Positions 33,632 through 42,154 of a stretch of 64,000 nucleotides of DNA are shown one piece after another (the stretch's first letter is position 1; the number at the start of each line of letters is the position of its first letter). Under the pieces are notes generated by a model. The model made no database searches, was not told the origin of the DNA, and saw only the letters and a list, made by a program, of their open reading frames with translations. This DNA is from Haladaptatus sp. DYF46. Its GTDB lineage: Archaea; Halobacteriota; Halobacteria; Halobacteriales; Haladaptataceae. The position numbers were made by a program, and so were the translations under genes. The stretch covers positions 1,302,001-1,366,000 of the forward strand of contig NZ_JAJFAY010000001.1 of the NCBI RefSeq assembly GCF_021083305.1, read 5' to 3'.

Positions 33632-34699
33632 ATGCACGTTTCGTTCGAGGACCTCGAAACGCTGGTGGAAGCGCCGGGCGCGCCCGGGAACGAATACGCC
33701 GTCGCGGACCGATTCGCCGACCTGATAGAACCGCACGTGGACGACGTTTCGTTCGACGTGATGGGGAACGTCGTCGCCACGAGCGAGGGCAGCGACTTCG
33801 AAATCATGCTCGCGGCCCACACAGACGAACTCGGATTCCTCGTCGAGGACGTGGACGAGGACGGCTTCCTCACCTTCCACATGCTCGGCGGGCACTACAA
33901 GGGGAACCTGTCGGGCCAGCGCGTTCGTGTCGGCCCGGACGGCGTTCTCGGCGTCATCGGCCCGCGCTGTCGACACTTCATGAGCGACGACGAGAAGGAT
34001 GCCTTGCCGGAATCCCTCCGCATCGACATCGGCGCGACGTCGCCCGAGGAAGTCGCCGACATGAACGTCGAACCGGGCGATTACGCGATATGGGACTACG
34101 GCGTCTCCCGACTCGGAAACGACCGAATCACCGGACGGGCGTTGGACGATCGAATCGCGCTGGCCATCCTCCTCGCACTCGCCCGCGAGGAGGACGTGGA
34201 CGCGACGGTCCACTACGTCGCCACGGTGCAGGAGGAAGTCGGACTCCGCGGTGCGCGGACGGCAGGGTATTCGTTGGACCCGGACGTCGGTATCGCGCTC
34301 GAAATCTTCCCCGTGGACGACTATCCCGCCGGGCGGGACGACGGCGTGAGCGCGACGGTGGACGGCGGTCCGGTGGTCGAGTTCGGGGACGGGACCTCCG
34401 AATACTTCTTCGGCGGCGTCATCGTTGACCGCCAGACGAGAACGTGGCTCCGCGATGCGGCGGACGCGGCGGACGTGGACCTGCAACACGACGTGATGCT
34501 GACCGGGACGACCGACGCTACCGAACTCCAACAGGTCCGCGGCGGCCGCTACGCGGGTGCCATCGCGGTTCCGTGTCGATACACGCACTCCCCGGTCGAG
34601 ACCCTCTCGATGCGGGACGCGAACGAAACGGCCGACGTGCTGTTGTCCGCGCTACGGCGCGAGTTCCCGAGTCGGGACGAAATCCGTCGGCCGCGATAG
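33632..34699 (+). CDS. M42-family metallopeptidase (tetrahedral aminopeptidase type)
   Basis: 355 residues. All M42 metal ligands are visible: AAHTDELGF (His), RALDDRIALA (bridging Asp), VQEEVGLRGA (Glu pair), the acidic EIFPVDDYPA and the C-terminal YTHSPVETLSM (His). M42 enzymes are cobalt/zinc aminopeptidases that form large tetrahedral complexes and trim peptides. Start MHVSFEDLETLVE was chosen because the sequence before it (44 residues) has no homology and crosses the AT-rich promoter. Confidence 0.9.
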   Translation: MHVSFEDLETLVEAPGAPGNEYAVADRFADLIEPHVDDVSFDVMGNVVATSEGSDFEIMLAAHTDELGFLVEDVDEDGFLTFHMLGGHYKGNLSGQRVRVGPDGVLGVIGPRCRHFMSDDEKDALPESLRIDIGATSPEEVADMNVEPGDYAIWDYGVSRLGNDRITGRALDDRIALAILLALAREEDVDATVHYVATVQEEVGLRGARTAGYSLDPDVGIALEIFPVDDYPAGRDDGVSATVDGGPVVEFGDGTSEYFFGGVIVDRQTRTWLRDAADAADVDLQHDVMLTGTTDATELQQVRGGRYAGAIAVPCRYTHSPVETLSMRDANETADVLLSALRREFPSRDEIRRPR

Positions 34700-34747
34700 G
34701 TCCGTCGTCGTCCCGCAACGTTCACAACGATTCTCCGACGGACCGGT

Positions 34748-34987
34748 ATGCGACGGGTCCGAGGACCACAGCGCGGTTGGGCGAAGATAACCCTCGGCGT
34801 CTCGATACTCTTTGCGGTCGGCGTCTTCGTCTTCCTCTCGGTGCAGGGGTCGCCGATTCGCGGTGCCGGCGTGGGCCTCCTCATCATCGTGGCGGGGGTG
34901 TGGGAGTGGCGACGGAAACGAAGCGACCGGATTCGTGCCGAACGCTTCGAAGCCGAAGCGAAAGAAAATCAGCGGAAACGCCGCTAG
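34748..34987 (+). CDS. Two-helix small membrane protein
   Basis: 79 residues. Helices ITLGVSILFAVGVFVFLSV and GVGLLIIVAGVWEW are joined by a short loop. The C-terminal tail (RRKRSDRIRAERFEAEAKEN) is strongly charged. It lies 48 bases after the M42 gene and may be co-transcribed. Function unknown. Confidence 0.6.
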   Translation: MRRVRGPQRGWAKITLGVSILFAVGVFVFLSVQGSPIRGAGVGLLIIVAGVWEWRRKRSDRIRAERFEAEAKENQRKRR

Positions 34988-34994
34988 TAGGGGC

Positions 34995-35510
34995 TCAATT
35001 TTCCGACGCATCGCGGCCGACTGCGCGGTCGAGACGCGCGCGGAGTTCGTCATCGAACTCGTGTGGGTCCGCTTCCGCCGTCGATTCGCCCGCGGAATCC
35101 GGTTCGGTGGCGTTCGGATCGGAGTCGCGTGAACTCCCGCTCCGCCCGCGAATGCGACGCCAAAGGACGCGTACACCGCGGTCGAGGGTTCGGCCGAGAA
35201 ACGAGCCGATTTTGCGACCCAGAAACGCACCCAGTCGCGCCCCAGCGCCGCGTCCGTCGGCCTCCCGCGATTCGGTCCGGTTCGAGTCGGCGTCGTCCGT
35301 TTCCGACTCCGGCGGTGCGGAGAGGCCCAGTTCTATCGGCTCCAATCCGAGCGCCAGTTCCTCGATGTCGGCGGACACCCCCGTGAGTTCGAGCGTCAGT
35401 CCGCCGAGGCGGAACTGACGCTCCCGCCGCTCTCCGTCGGCCATCGAATCGGCGACGGTTGCAGTGCGCTCGTCCCCATCGTCGGACCCCTCATGTCCCT
35501 CCTTTGGCAT
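34995..35510 (-). CDS. Hypothetical acidic protein with central basic helix
   Basis: 171 residues. Charged N-terminal part, a middle stretch LGGLTLELTGVSADIEELAL, an Arg/Gly-rich helix (LGAFLGRKIGSFLGRTLDRG) that could be amphipathic and membrane-associated, and a C-terminal acidic tail. I do not recognise the family. It converges on the small membrane protein with a seven-base gap. The gene ends at 34995 and starts at ATG 35510, near the left end of an uncharacterised intergenic region. Confidence 0.6.
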   Translation of the reverse strand: MPKEGHEGSDDGDERTATVADSMADGERRERQFRLGGLTLELTGVSADIEELALGLEPIELGLSAPPESETDDADSNRTESREADGRGAGARLGAFLGRKIGSFLGRTLDRGVRVLWRRIRGRSGSSRDSDPNATEPDSAGESTAEADPHEFDDELRARLDRAVGRDASEN

Positions 35511-35810
35511 ACTGAATCACATCGGACGGTCGCCCGACTGTACGGCCCACGACGGGGTCCTTCCTGTATGCTTCGGCCGACGAGCGACGGAACGGCGAGA
35601 CGACGGGTCGGTCCGACGACGCCGCCGCGACGGCCACTTCCCGGTCGTGGTTCGCCGCCACCCACCCCGCGGAACATACCGACGCCGCTCCCGATTTCGT
35701 CCATCCGAGCGGTTCACGGGAACTCCTGCAGTGCGCTCTACCCGTGCACGGATTTCTCCGAACCAAACGTACATCTGACGGGACGTCAATCGTGAACCCT
35801 ACCACGTAAA
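35511..35810. other. Intergenic region between divergent genes
   Basis: Three hundred bases with several open frames that look like GC-rich noise (basic, proline-rich, no family pattern). It must hold the promoters of the minus-strand gene at 35510 and the plus-strand M28 peptidase at 35811. I see no palindrome or repeat. Confidence 0.4.
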
Positions 35811-37199
35811 ATGACAACACTACCCACGACGATCGTCGGCGATGCGTACACGAGCACGCGGCACTGGGACCTCCTCTGTGATCTCGTCGACCTCGACAAT
35901 CGGATGGCCGGACAGGACGGGGAGGCCGAAGGTGCCGAACTGGTGAAGGAAGCGTTCGAAGCGAACGGCCTCCGTGATGCGACCGTCACGGAGTTCGGCA
36001 TCCCCGGTTGGTGGCGCGGGTCGAGCGGATTGACCGTGGAACACGACCGCACGCACGAGTTCGACGCCCAGCACGAAACCGTGGCCCTCCCCGGAACACC
36101 GAGCGGCGACGTCGAGGCGGAACTGGTCGACGTCGGCTACGGCCGCCCCGAGGAGTTCGAAGAAGCGGACATCGAGGGCAAACTCGTCATGGCGTCGAGC
36201 ATGACCCCGGGCGATTACGGGCGCTGGATTCACCGCGCAGAGAAGTACGGGGCGGCGGCCCGCGGCGGCGCGGTCGGGTTCCTCTTCCGCAATCACCTGG
36301 ACGGAAATCTCCCGCCGACCGGGAGCATCGGGAAGCGGGACGGTCCCGGCGACATCCCCGCCGTCGGCGTCTCGAAGGAAGTCGGCGACCGACTCGTTCG
36401 GTACTGCGGCAGCGGCGAGACGACGGCCCGGCTCACCGTCGACTGCCGAAACGAACCGACGAACTCCCGCAACGTCGAGGCCGTCGTCGGCCCCGATACG
36501 GACGAGGAAGTCCTCGTCACGGCACACGTCGACGCTCACGACGTCGGTGAAGGCGCGAACGACAACGGCGTCGGCACGGTTCTCGTCGCCGAAATCGGCC
36601 GCTTGCTGGTCGAGATGGAAGACGACCTCGAAACGCGGGTTCGTTGTCTCGTCTTCGGTGCCGAGGAGGTCGGCCTGTTCGGCGCGTACCGCTGGGTGGA
36701 AACACACGACATGAACGCCGTCAAGTGCATCTTCAACATGGACGGCGCGGGTTACTCGCGCACCGCCGACGTGTACACGCACGGGTTCGACCCGATGGGC
36801 GAGGCGTTCGCGGAGGTGCGCGACGAACTCGACGTTCCGGTCGAGATTCACGACGGAATCCGCCCGCACAGCGACCACTGGCCGTTCGTCCAGAAGGGCG
36901 TCGCGGGCATGCAGGGGCGGTCCGTCGCGGGAGAAAGCGGACGCGGATGGGGCCACACGCACGGCGACACGTTGGACAAACTCGACGTCCGCGACCTCCG
37001 CGACCTCGCCGTCGTGTTCACCGCCGGCGTGTGCAAACTCGCGGAGGCGGACCGGGAAATCCCGCACAAATCCGTCGCGGAAGTCCGCGACGCGACGGTC
37101 GAACAGGGGTTCGAGACGGGGATGCGAAACTCCGGAACGTGGCCGTTCGACGGCGATGAAACGGCGGATTCGGGACCGGCCCCGGGGGCGGACCGATGA
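35811..37199 (+). CDS. M28-family zinc metallopeptidase with PA domain
   Basis: 462 residues. Metal-binding motifs are VTAHVDAHDVGEGANDNGVG (His, Asp), FGAEEVGLFGAYRW (Glu pair), FNMDGAGYSRT and the C-terminal GHTHGDTLDKLD (His). An N-terminal protease-associated domain is likely (about 60-200, LVDVGYGRPEEFEEAD then GAAARGGAVGFLF). No signal peptide, so it is probably cytoplasmic. It overlaps the next gene by ATGA, so it is coupled to a creatininase-family amidohydrolase. Together they may degrade a dipeptide-like or cyclic amide compound, which is inference. Confidence 0.88.
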   Translation: MTTLPTTIVGDAYTSTRHWDLLCDLVDLDNRMAGQDGEAEGAELVKEAFEANGLRDATVTEFGIPGWWRGSSGLTVEHDRTHEFDAQHETVALPGTPSGDVEAELVDVGYGRPEEFEEADIEGKLVMASSMTPGDYGRWIHRAEKYGAAARGGAVGFLFRNHLDGNLPPTGSIGKRDGPGDIPAVGVSKEVGDRLVRYCGSGETTARLTVDCRNEPTNSRNVEAVVGPDTDEEVLVTAHVDAHDVGEGANDNGVGTVLVAEIGRLLVEMEDDLETRVRCLVFGAEEVGLFGAYRWVETHDMNAVKCIFNMDGAGYSRTADVYTHGFDPMGEAFAEVRDELDVPVEIHDGIRPHSDHWPFVQKGVAGMQGRSVAGESGRGWGHTHGDTLDKLDVRDLRDLAVVFTAGVCKLAEADREIPHKSVAEVRDATVEQGFETGMRNSGTWPFDGDETADSGPAPGADR

Positions 37200-37948
37200 C
37201 GGTCCGACTCGACTACGAACCGTACGACCTCGGGGGTATGACGTGGGAGGACGCCGAGGAGGCGATTCCCGACGCCGATTTCGTCGTCCTCCCGACAGGC
37301 AGCGTCGAACAACACTCCCTCCACCTCCCGGTGACGGTGGACACGCTCCGTGCCGAATCCCTCTCGCGGGAACTCGTCGAGGCGGCACCGGACCACGACC
37401 TGTCGATGGTTCGACTGCCGACCCTTCCCTACGGCTACTCCGAACATCACATGAACTACGCCGGGACCGTCACGCTGTCGAGCGACACCTATCAGCGCGT
37501 CATCGAGGATATCGGCGAATCCATCGCGGAACACGGTGCCGAGCGACTTGCCGTCGTCAACTGCCACGGGGGGAACAACGCGCCGCTCACCCTCGCCGCG
37601 GACAGGATTCAGCGCGACCACGGCGTCAAGACGTCGCTCGTCCATTGGACGGATTTCGCACGAGACCGATTGGAAGAGCGGTTCGGCGAGGAATGGGGGC
37701 ACGCGGGCGACCACGAGACGAGCGTCATCGAACTGTTCTATCCCGATCTCGTGAAGACCGAAAAGAAGGAACCGCAGGTCCGAACAGCGCGGTTCGAGGC
37801 GCGCAAGTACACCTACTTCGACGACATCACGGAACAGGGCGGGCGCGGCGACCCCACGCAGTCGGACCCCGAGTTCCTCGAAGACGTCGTCGCCGAGACG
37901 ACCGAAACCATCCTCTCGGCGCTGAAATCGGACATCGAACAGGAATAA
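37196..37948 (+). CDS. Creatininase-family amidohydrolase
   Basis: 250 residues. The family zinc motif is visible: VVLPTGSVEQHSLHLPVTVD (Glu, His, His, Asp), YGYSEHHMNYAGTVTL, and NCHGGNNAPL, with ETSVIELFYPD near the C-terminus. Related enzymes hydrolyse creatinine, or act in riboflavin/F420 (ArfB-type) and mycofactocin (MftE) pathways. The neighbour is an M28 peptidase, so a role in cyclic-amide or peptide degradation is plausible. ATGA overlap with the preceding gene. Confidence 0.85.
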   Translation: MTVRLDYEPYDLGGMTWEDAEEAIPDADFVVLPTGSVEQHSLHLPVTVDTLRAESLSRELVEAAPDHDLSMVRLPTLPYGYSEHHMNYAGTVTLSSDTYQRVIEDIGESIAEHGAERLAVVNCHGGNNAPLTLAADRIQRDHGVKTSLVHWTDFARDRLEERFGEEWGHAGDHETSVIELFYPDLVKTEKKEPQVRTARFEARKYTYFDDITEQGGRGDPTQSDPEFLEDVVAETTETILSALKSDIEQE

Positions 37949-37999
37949 CGGTTCGTTCGAGCGGGTCGTGGACCGTCCACCGCGTCCGGCCCGACGTGA

Positions 38000-38545
38000 T
38001 TATTGGTTCAGTTGGTCGTCCAACCCCCACTCCTCGGCCCGCCGTTCGGCCTCCGCTCTCGCACGCTCCCGAATGGCCGCTATCTTCTCCTCGTCTTCGA
38101 GGAACGCTTCCACGGCGCTCGTCGGGGACGCGTCCGTTTCGTCGATCGATCGGTCCGGCGCACGGTCCCGCGTTTTCGCGGCCAATTCCGGATCGCCGGC
38201 CAGTCGCTCGGCGGGCATCCCCGGCGGAATCGCTCGTTCTTCCCGTTCCTGACCCGTTTCGCGTTCGTCCGGGGAGTGTCGATACAGTTCGACGCTGTAC
38301 GGTCCGGGGACGGCGAGGTCGGCCACCGCTTCGGGACCGCCGCGACCGGTTCCGGTGTGGTGGGCCGCCACGGGAACGCCGTCTTCGAGGGTCAACACGC
38401 CGTACCCGTCCCCGTCGAGGAGGAGCGAATCTTGCGGTTTGAACACCGCACGGCCGGTGAGACCACGCTCCAGTGCGGTCGCCAGCGCTATTGCGGGGTC
38501 GCTGACGACGCGGGAGCGAACGAGTTCGCCGTGCGGTTTGGTCAT
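38000..38545 (-). CDS. Hypothetical haloarchaeal protein coupled to MinD-type ATPase
   Basis: 181 residues. The N-terminal half (ALATALERGLTGRAVFKPQD and LLLDGDGYGVLTLEDGVPVA) looks like a small beta-rich domain. The C-terminus (IAAIRERARAEAERRAEEWG) is a charged helix. It starts within the ATGA overlap of the MinD-type gene, so it is translated with it. I cannot name the family; similar proteins stand beside minD-like genes in other haloarchaea. A partner or effector of the ATPase is likely. Confidence 0.65.
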   Translation of the reverse strand: MTKPHGELVRSRVVSDPAIALATALERGLTGRAVFKPQDSLLLDGDGYGVLTLEDGVPVAAHHTGTGRGGPEAVADLAVPGPYSVELYRHSPDERETGQEREERAIPPGMPAERLAGDPELAAKTRDRAPDRSIDETDASPTSAVEAFLEDEEKIAAIRERARAEAERRAEEWGLDDQLNQ

Positions 38546-39315
38546 GGTGTGTCTGGAATGACGGCGCTCCGGAAGCGTTCCGCAACGCGTTCCGATTCAC
38601 CGGCCCGAACGTCGAGGGTCGAAGCCGCGGCGCGGTAGGCGCGTGCGGCGGCGCTTTCGGGCGCATGTGCGAGGAGCGGTTCCCCCGCCCGCCGCGCCGC
38701 CCGTGCCGCGTCGTCGTCGGGAACCGCGGCGAGCGTCGGTCCGTCGAAGTAGCGTTCGCTCTTGTCCGCTATCGGGCGAACGTCCTCGTCGTCGTGGACC
38801 TTGTTGAACAGCACGCCCGCGGTTCCCGTTCCGTAGGAGCGGGCGTACTCTTGGACCTTCAGGCCGTCGCTGAGCGACGGAATCGTCGGTTGGAGGACGA
38901 CGACGATTCTGTCGGCGAGGACGATGGGGAGAATCGCGCTCTTGCTGCCGAGGGTAGCCGGTGAATCGAGCAGAAGGATGTCCGTGTCCGCCGCCAACGT
39001 CGCGACGACGTCCTGTAATCTGTCGGGGTCGGCGCGTTCGAACGCCGAGAGGCTGGTCCCGCAGGGAACGACGCTCATCCCGAACCGTTCGTAGACGGCC
39101 TCCTCGACCGATGCTCCACGGTCACCGATGAGCAAGTCGTGGAGCGTCGTCTCCACGTCCGTCAACCCCGTGTGAAAGAGGAGGTTCGCCATTCCAGTAT
39201 CGGCATCGACGACGGTCACGTCGTACTCCTCGGCCAACGCCATTCCGAGGGAGAGCGTGCTCGTGGTCTTGCCGGTGCCACCTTTCCCGCTCGCAACCGC
39301 AAACGCCTCGACCAT
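38542..39315 (-). CDS. MinD/ParA-type P-loop ATPase
   Basis: 257 residues. The deviant Walker A, ASGKGGTGKTTSTLSLGMAL, has the characteristic KGGTGKT. Walker B is DILLLDSPATLGSKS, and the switch region VVDADTGMANLLFHTG follows the family. There is no clear C-terminal membrane-targeting helix, which differs from bacterial MinD. Haloarchaea carry several MinD homologues, one of which positions the archaellum and chemosensory arrays. This one travels with the 181-residue partner gene. Start ATG 39315 is preceded by AT-rich DNA. Confidence 0.85.
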   Translation of the reverse strand: MVEAFAVASGKGGTGKTTSTLSLGMALAEEYDVTVVDADTGMANLLFHTGLTDVETTLHDLLIGDRGASVEEAVYERFGMSVVPCGTSLSAFERADPDRLQDVVATLAADTDILLLDSPATLGSKSAILPIVLADRIVVVLQPTIPSLSDGLKVQEYARSYGTGTAGVLFNKVHDDEDVRPIADKSERYFDGPTLAAVPDDDAARAARRAGEPLLAHAPESAAARAYRAAASTLDVRAGESERVAERFRSAVIPDTP

Positions 39316-39917
39316 CGTTCTAGACTCCGGTCGCCATTAGTTAAAAATACATGCACTTCGGCAGGGAGAAAGAAGGGGGAACGAAGCTGGGATACTGATA
39401 AAAACGAGGAGTGACGTCGATTCGAGAGAAATCGACGCATAGCGTCGTCAGAGGAGACCAGACGATGCGTGCAACCGGTCAGGCGTGGCGACGCGGCCCG
39501 ACCGGTCGGCAGTGGTCGGATGCGTGGCGAGCGGGTCGTCGAGACGAACGATACGTCGAAGTGTGACGTACGTCCATACTGGCCGAGTGGTGATTGGCAG
39601 TGGTGAGCCGTGTGCGTTTGCATCGGCGATCCGTCCGTATTGTACGCATCCGGACGAGATTACAATTTAGGTTATCTAAAAATTTTCTATCTGTTGCGCG
39701 GGTGTTAATTGTGTTCGTTTCTGAACTCATTCGGACATCGTTCTGAAACGAACACGTGATCGCACGTCGGATATCACTGCACCGTAGCGCAAGTTCACTC
39801 ACGCGATACGCATCGTTCGCGATAATTAATACTCCATTACATTTATTATTGCAATTAATATATTTTATGTATTATTTAAAAAATTATAATTCAGAATAGA
39901 TTCACTATTTGTATGCA
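39316..39917. other. Non-coding, strongly AT-rich stretch beside the CHAT gene block
   Basis: About 600 bases without a gene. The right half (about 39660-39915) is far richer in A and T than the genome, with long runs such as ATTATTTAAAAAATTATAAT. An 8-base-pair hairpin lies at 39415-39437: CGTCGATT, a seven-base loop and AATCGACG. The right end should hold the promoter of the 44-residue peptide. It may also contain an origin-like, toxin-linked or foreign DNA fragment. Confidence 0.55.
39415..39437. promoter_or_regulatory. Small hairpin
   Basis: CGTCGATT and AATCGACG form an 8-base-pair stem around CGAGAGA. It lies in non-coding DNA 100 bases upstream of the minD-type gene start (39315) and 481 bases upstream of the small peptide gene. 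It could be a terminator or a binding site; nothing else supports either reading. Confidence 0.3.
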
Positions 39918-40052
39918 ATGTCGCAAACAAACACGATAGGCGATAAGCTGGCGAAGCACCCCCAACTGCTCGGCGTCCTGTGTACCCTCAGCGTACTGGT
40001 GATGCAGTTCGGAACCGTACTTGCGGGTGGCGGGGCGAACGGTGGGCCGTAA
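39918..40052 (+). CDS. 44-residue single-helix membrane peptide (DUF7503-like)
   Basis: Begins MSQTNTIGDKLAKHPQLLGV, with one hydrophobic helix (about residues 17-36, LLGVLCTLSVLVMQFGTVLA) and a glycine-rich tail (GGGANGGP). The pattern of a charged head, HP-Q-L-LGVL helix and Gly-rich tail is that of the haloarchaeal small family I know as DUF7503. Its stop abuts the CHAT gene stop with no gap, in convergent orientation. AT-rich DNA about 30 bases upstream supplies its promoter. The link to the CHAT and DUF7504 genes is recurrent in haloarchaea as I remember it; its function is unknown. Confidence 0.7.
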   Translation: MSQTNTIGDKLAKHPQLLGVLCTLSVLVMQFGTVLAGGGANGGP

Positions 40053-42134
40053 TTAGTCCGACGTGAACAGGTCCGATTCGTCGCTCCAGTGTAGTTCCCC
40101 ACCTATTTCTATCGGCAGTAGCTGCGTCGAGCAGACCGCACGCAACTGTTCGGTGGTCAGCACCAGCCTCGTCAGGGGTTCGGAGGCGAGATATCGCAGC
40201 CGTGACCAGACGTGGTCGAGATTCACGTGCGAACCGAAACCGAACAAGTCCGTCGGGTACGCGTTCACTTCGACGTCGAACCTGTCACCGTCCGTCCGCT
40301 CGACGCTGATGTGCCGTGGAATGCCTCGCTCGCTTTGGACCAGCGACAACCCGCCGTCGCCCAAGACGGTGTACTGATAACCGTGCGTCGAATGTCGCTG
40401 TGCGATGGACAGCGCGACCCGGAGCGGAAAACCACAGTTGAGAAGCCGTGCCAACGTCCGTCCGAGCTCCGTCGCCATCGGATTGCCGACCGGCGAGAGC
40501 GTCACGACGCCGCCGCGACTCCCTTTGGTGACGAGTTCGTGCCCCTGTTCGTAGGACTGACACGCGTTCAGGAGGAACGCGGAGGCGCCGACCTCCGAAA
40601 CCGACTTCACGTCGAGCGGGCCGTCCGCACACAGGATGCCCGAGTCGTCGACGTGACCGATGTAGTGGACGAAGTCCGCCGACCTCGCCAGCAAGTCGGC
40701 GAACTCCTCACGCGACAGGTCGTAGTGGGCCGTCACGTCGAAGTCGAGGAGGTCACGCAGTCCGTACAGCTCCCGAACGGTGTCTTCCTCCATCATGCGT
40801 TCGTCGTTACAGACCACGTGGATGTCGATGGTGTCGTCGGACGGACGACGGTCGATACGCCGACGAAGCGCGCTCACGTCCAGTTTGTTGACCGTGAGCG
40901 GATACCCCGGTCCCGCCCACGCCTGCTCGATGACGTTCGACATCGGGTCCACCTGAAACACGTCCCGTTCGTCCACGGTGTCCCATCCGATCACACCGCG
41001 GGCCAACGCGTCCGACGACGGCGAGCGAAAGAACTCGGTCTGTGCGTCCGACATCGGTTTGATCGCCTTCGGCGTCGGCGTGTCGGGAATCCGAACGAGC
41101 GCGAGATCCTTCGCGAGATACGGGGTGTACTCGACGTTTTCGGCCGTCGGCGTGAGGTCGACACCCAAGCGCCAGTTCGGGATGTGCGATTCGAGCGTCC
41201 GGAACGGAACCGAGAGATACGCCGCGAGGCGCTCCGCGAGCGGCATCTCGTAGAGGTCCGCGAAGTCGAGGTCGACGAGGGGTTCGACCGCCTCGCGTTC
41301 GTGGAGTTCGACCGTGTAGTAGCCCTCCGTTCTGGTGAGACAATCGAGGAAGAACACCTGTCTGAGGGTTCGGTTGACCGTTTCGACGTAGCCGCCGGGA
41401 CCCGTGAGCGACCGTTCGAACGACCCTGCAACGAGACGCGGGTCGCCCCCCGGAACGACCGATGCGCCGAGATAGTACGCGAGTGAAACGACCGGATACA
41501 CGTGTTCTCGATCGGGCGGGACCACCAGTTTCACGTCGGTTTCGGGGGGGTCGAGGCTGGTCGGGGCGGCGAACTCGTCGCCGCGTTCGACCAGCGGCGG
41601 ATGGCCGCGAAGCGTGGGAAACGACCGTTCCGGGGAGAGCGTCTTCAGCGCCGATCCGAACCGCGAGACGGCACGCATCGTATCCCGCACGTCGTCCGTG
41701 ACGGTTATCGTCCCCGCCGGTCGGTCGTGAAAGGACCGCGCCCCGACACGAACCGCCGTCTTTCCGTCGAACGAAAAGCGAACGGTATCGTCCCGGTGTT
41801 CGAGGGTCAGACGACCGTTGACGAGAAAATAGAGTTTCATCGGCGTCGTGCTGAGTTCGACGAGATAGTCGTCCGAACCGAGGGTTCGGTCGCGTTCGTC
41901 CGACGTCTCGACTATCATCGTCCCGTTCTGTCCACGGAGCGCCACGGGAACGTCCTGCGGGATTTCGAGCGTCGGCGTCTCGATTTCGACGGCGGCATCG
42001 ACCGGAAAATAGAACCCCGACGTATCGACCGGCGTCGGATGAACGGACTCGCCGGTGAACAACGCGAACCTGACGTTCTCTATGGCGTCGTAAATGTCGA
42101 GGCCGGCACGCTCCGCGTGTCGCCGAAACTCCAT
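40053..42134 (-). CDS. CHAT-domain (caspase-like) protease
   Basis: 693 residues. The C-terminal domain shows the catalytic pair of the CHAT/caspase fold. The histidine is in SADFVHYIGHVDDSGI (about 490) and the cysteine in ASAFLLNACQSYEQGHE (about 524), followed by the expected VTLSPVGNPMATELGR region. The long N-terminal part (about 1-420) is beta-rich and does not match a family I can name; it should be the sensor or partner-binding half. No signal or membrane helix, so it is cytoplasmic. It is preceded by the DUF7504 gene 20 bases upstream, so the two are an operon. CHAT proteases cleave partners in bacterial and archaeal defence or cell-death systems. Confidence 0.82.
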   Translation of the reverse strand: MEFRRHAERAGLDIYDAIENVRFALFTGESVHPTPVDTSGFYFPVDAAVEIETPTLEIPQDVPVALRGQNGTMIVETSDERDRTLGSDDYLVELSTTPMKLYFLVNGRLTLEHRDDTVRFSFDGKTAVRVGARSFHDRPAGTITVTDDVRDTMRAVSRFGSALKTLSPERSFPTLRGHPPLVERGDEFAAPTSLDPPETDVKLVVPPDREHVYPVVSLAYYLGASVVPGGDPRLVAGSFERSLTGPGGYVETVNRTLRQVFFLDCLTRTEGYYTVELHEREAVEPLVDLDFADLYEMPLAERLAAYLSVPFRTLESHIPNWRLGVDLTPTAENVEYTPYLAKDLALVRIPDTPTPKAIKPMSDAQTEFFRSPSSDALARGVIGWDTVDERDVFQVDPMSNVIEQAWAGPGYPLTVNKLDVSALRRRIDRRPSDDTIDIHVVCNDERMMEEDTVRELYGLRDLLDFDVTAHYDLSREEFADLLARSADFVHYIGHVDDSGILCADGPLDVKSVSEVGASAFLLNACQSYEQGHELVTKGSRGGVVTLSPVGNPMATELGRTLARLLNCGFPLRVALSIAQRHSTHGYQYTVLGDGGLSLVQSERGIPRHISVERTDGDRFDVEVNAYPTDLFGFGSHVNLDHVWSRLRYLASEPLTRLVLTTEQLRAVCSTQLLPIEIGGELHWSDESDLFTSD

Positions 42135-42154
42135 GGTACCCGTAGTATCGTCGC

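Noticed and set aside
35493..35820. Three short ORFs of 90-109 codons on both strands of the intergenic region
   Set aside because: Mutually overlapping, basic and proline-rich, with no family pattern. Typical GC-rich intergenic noise.
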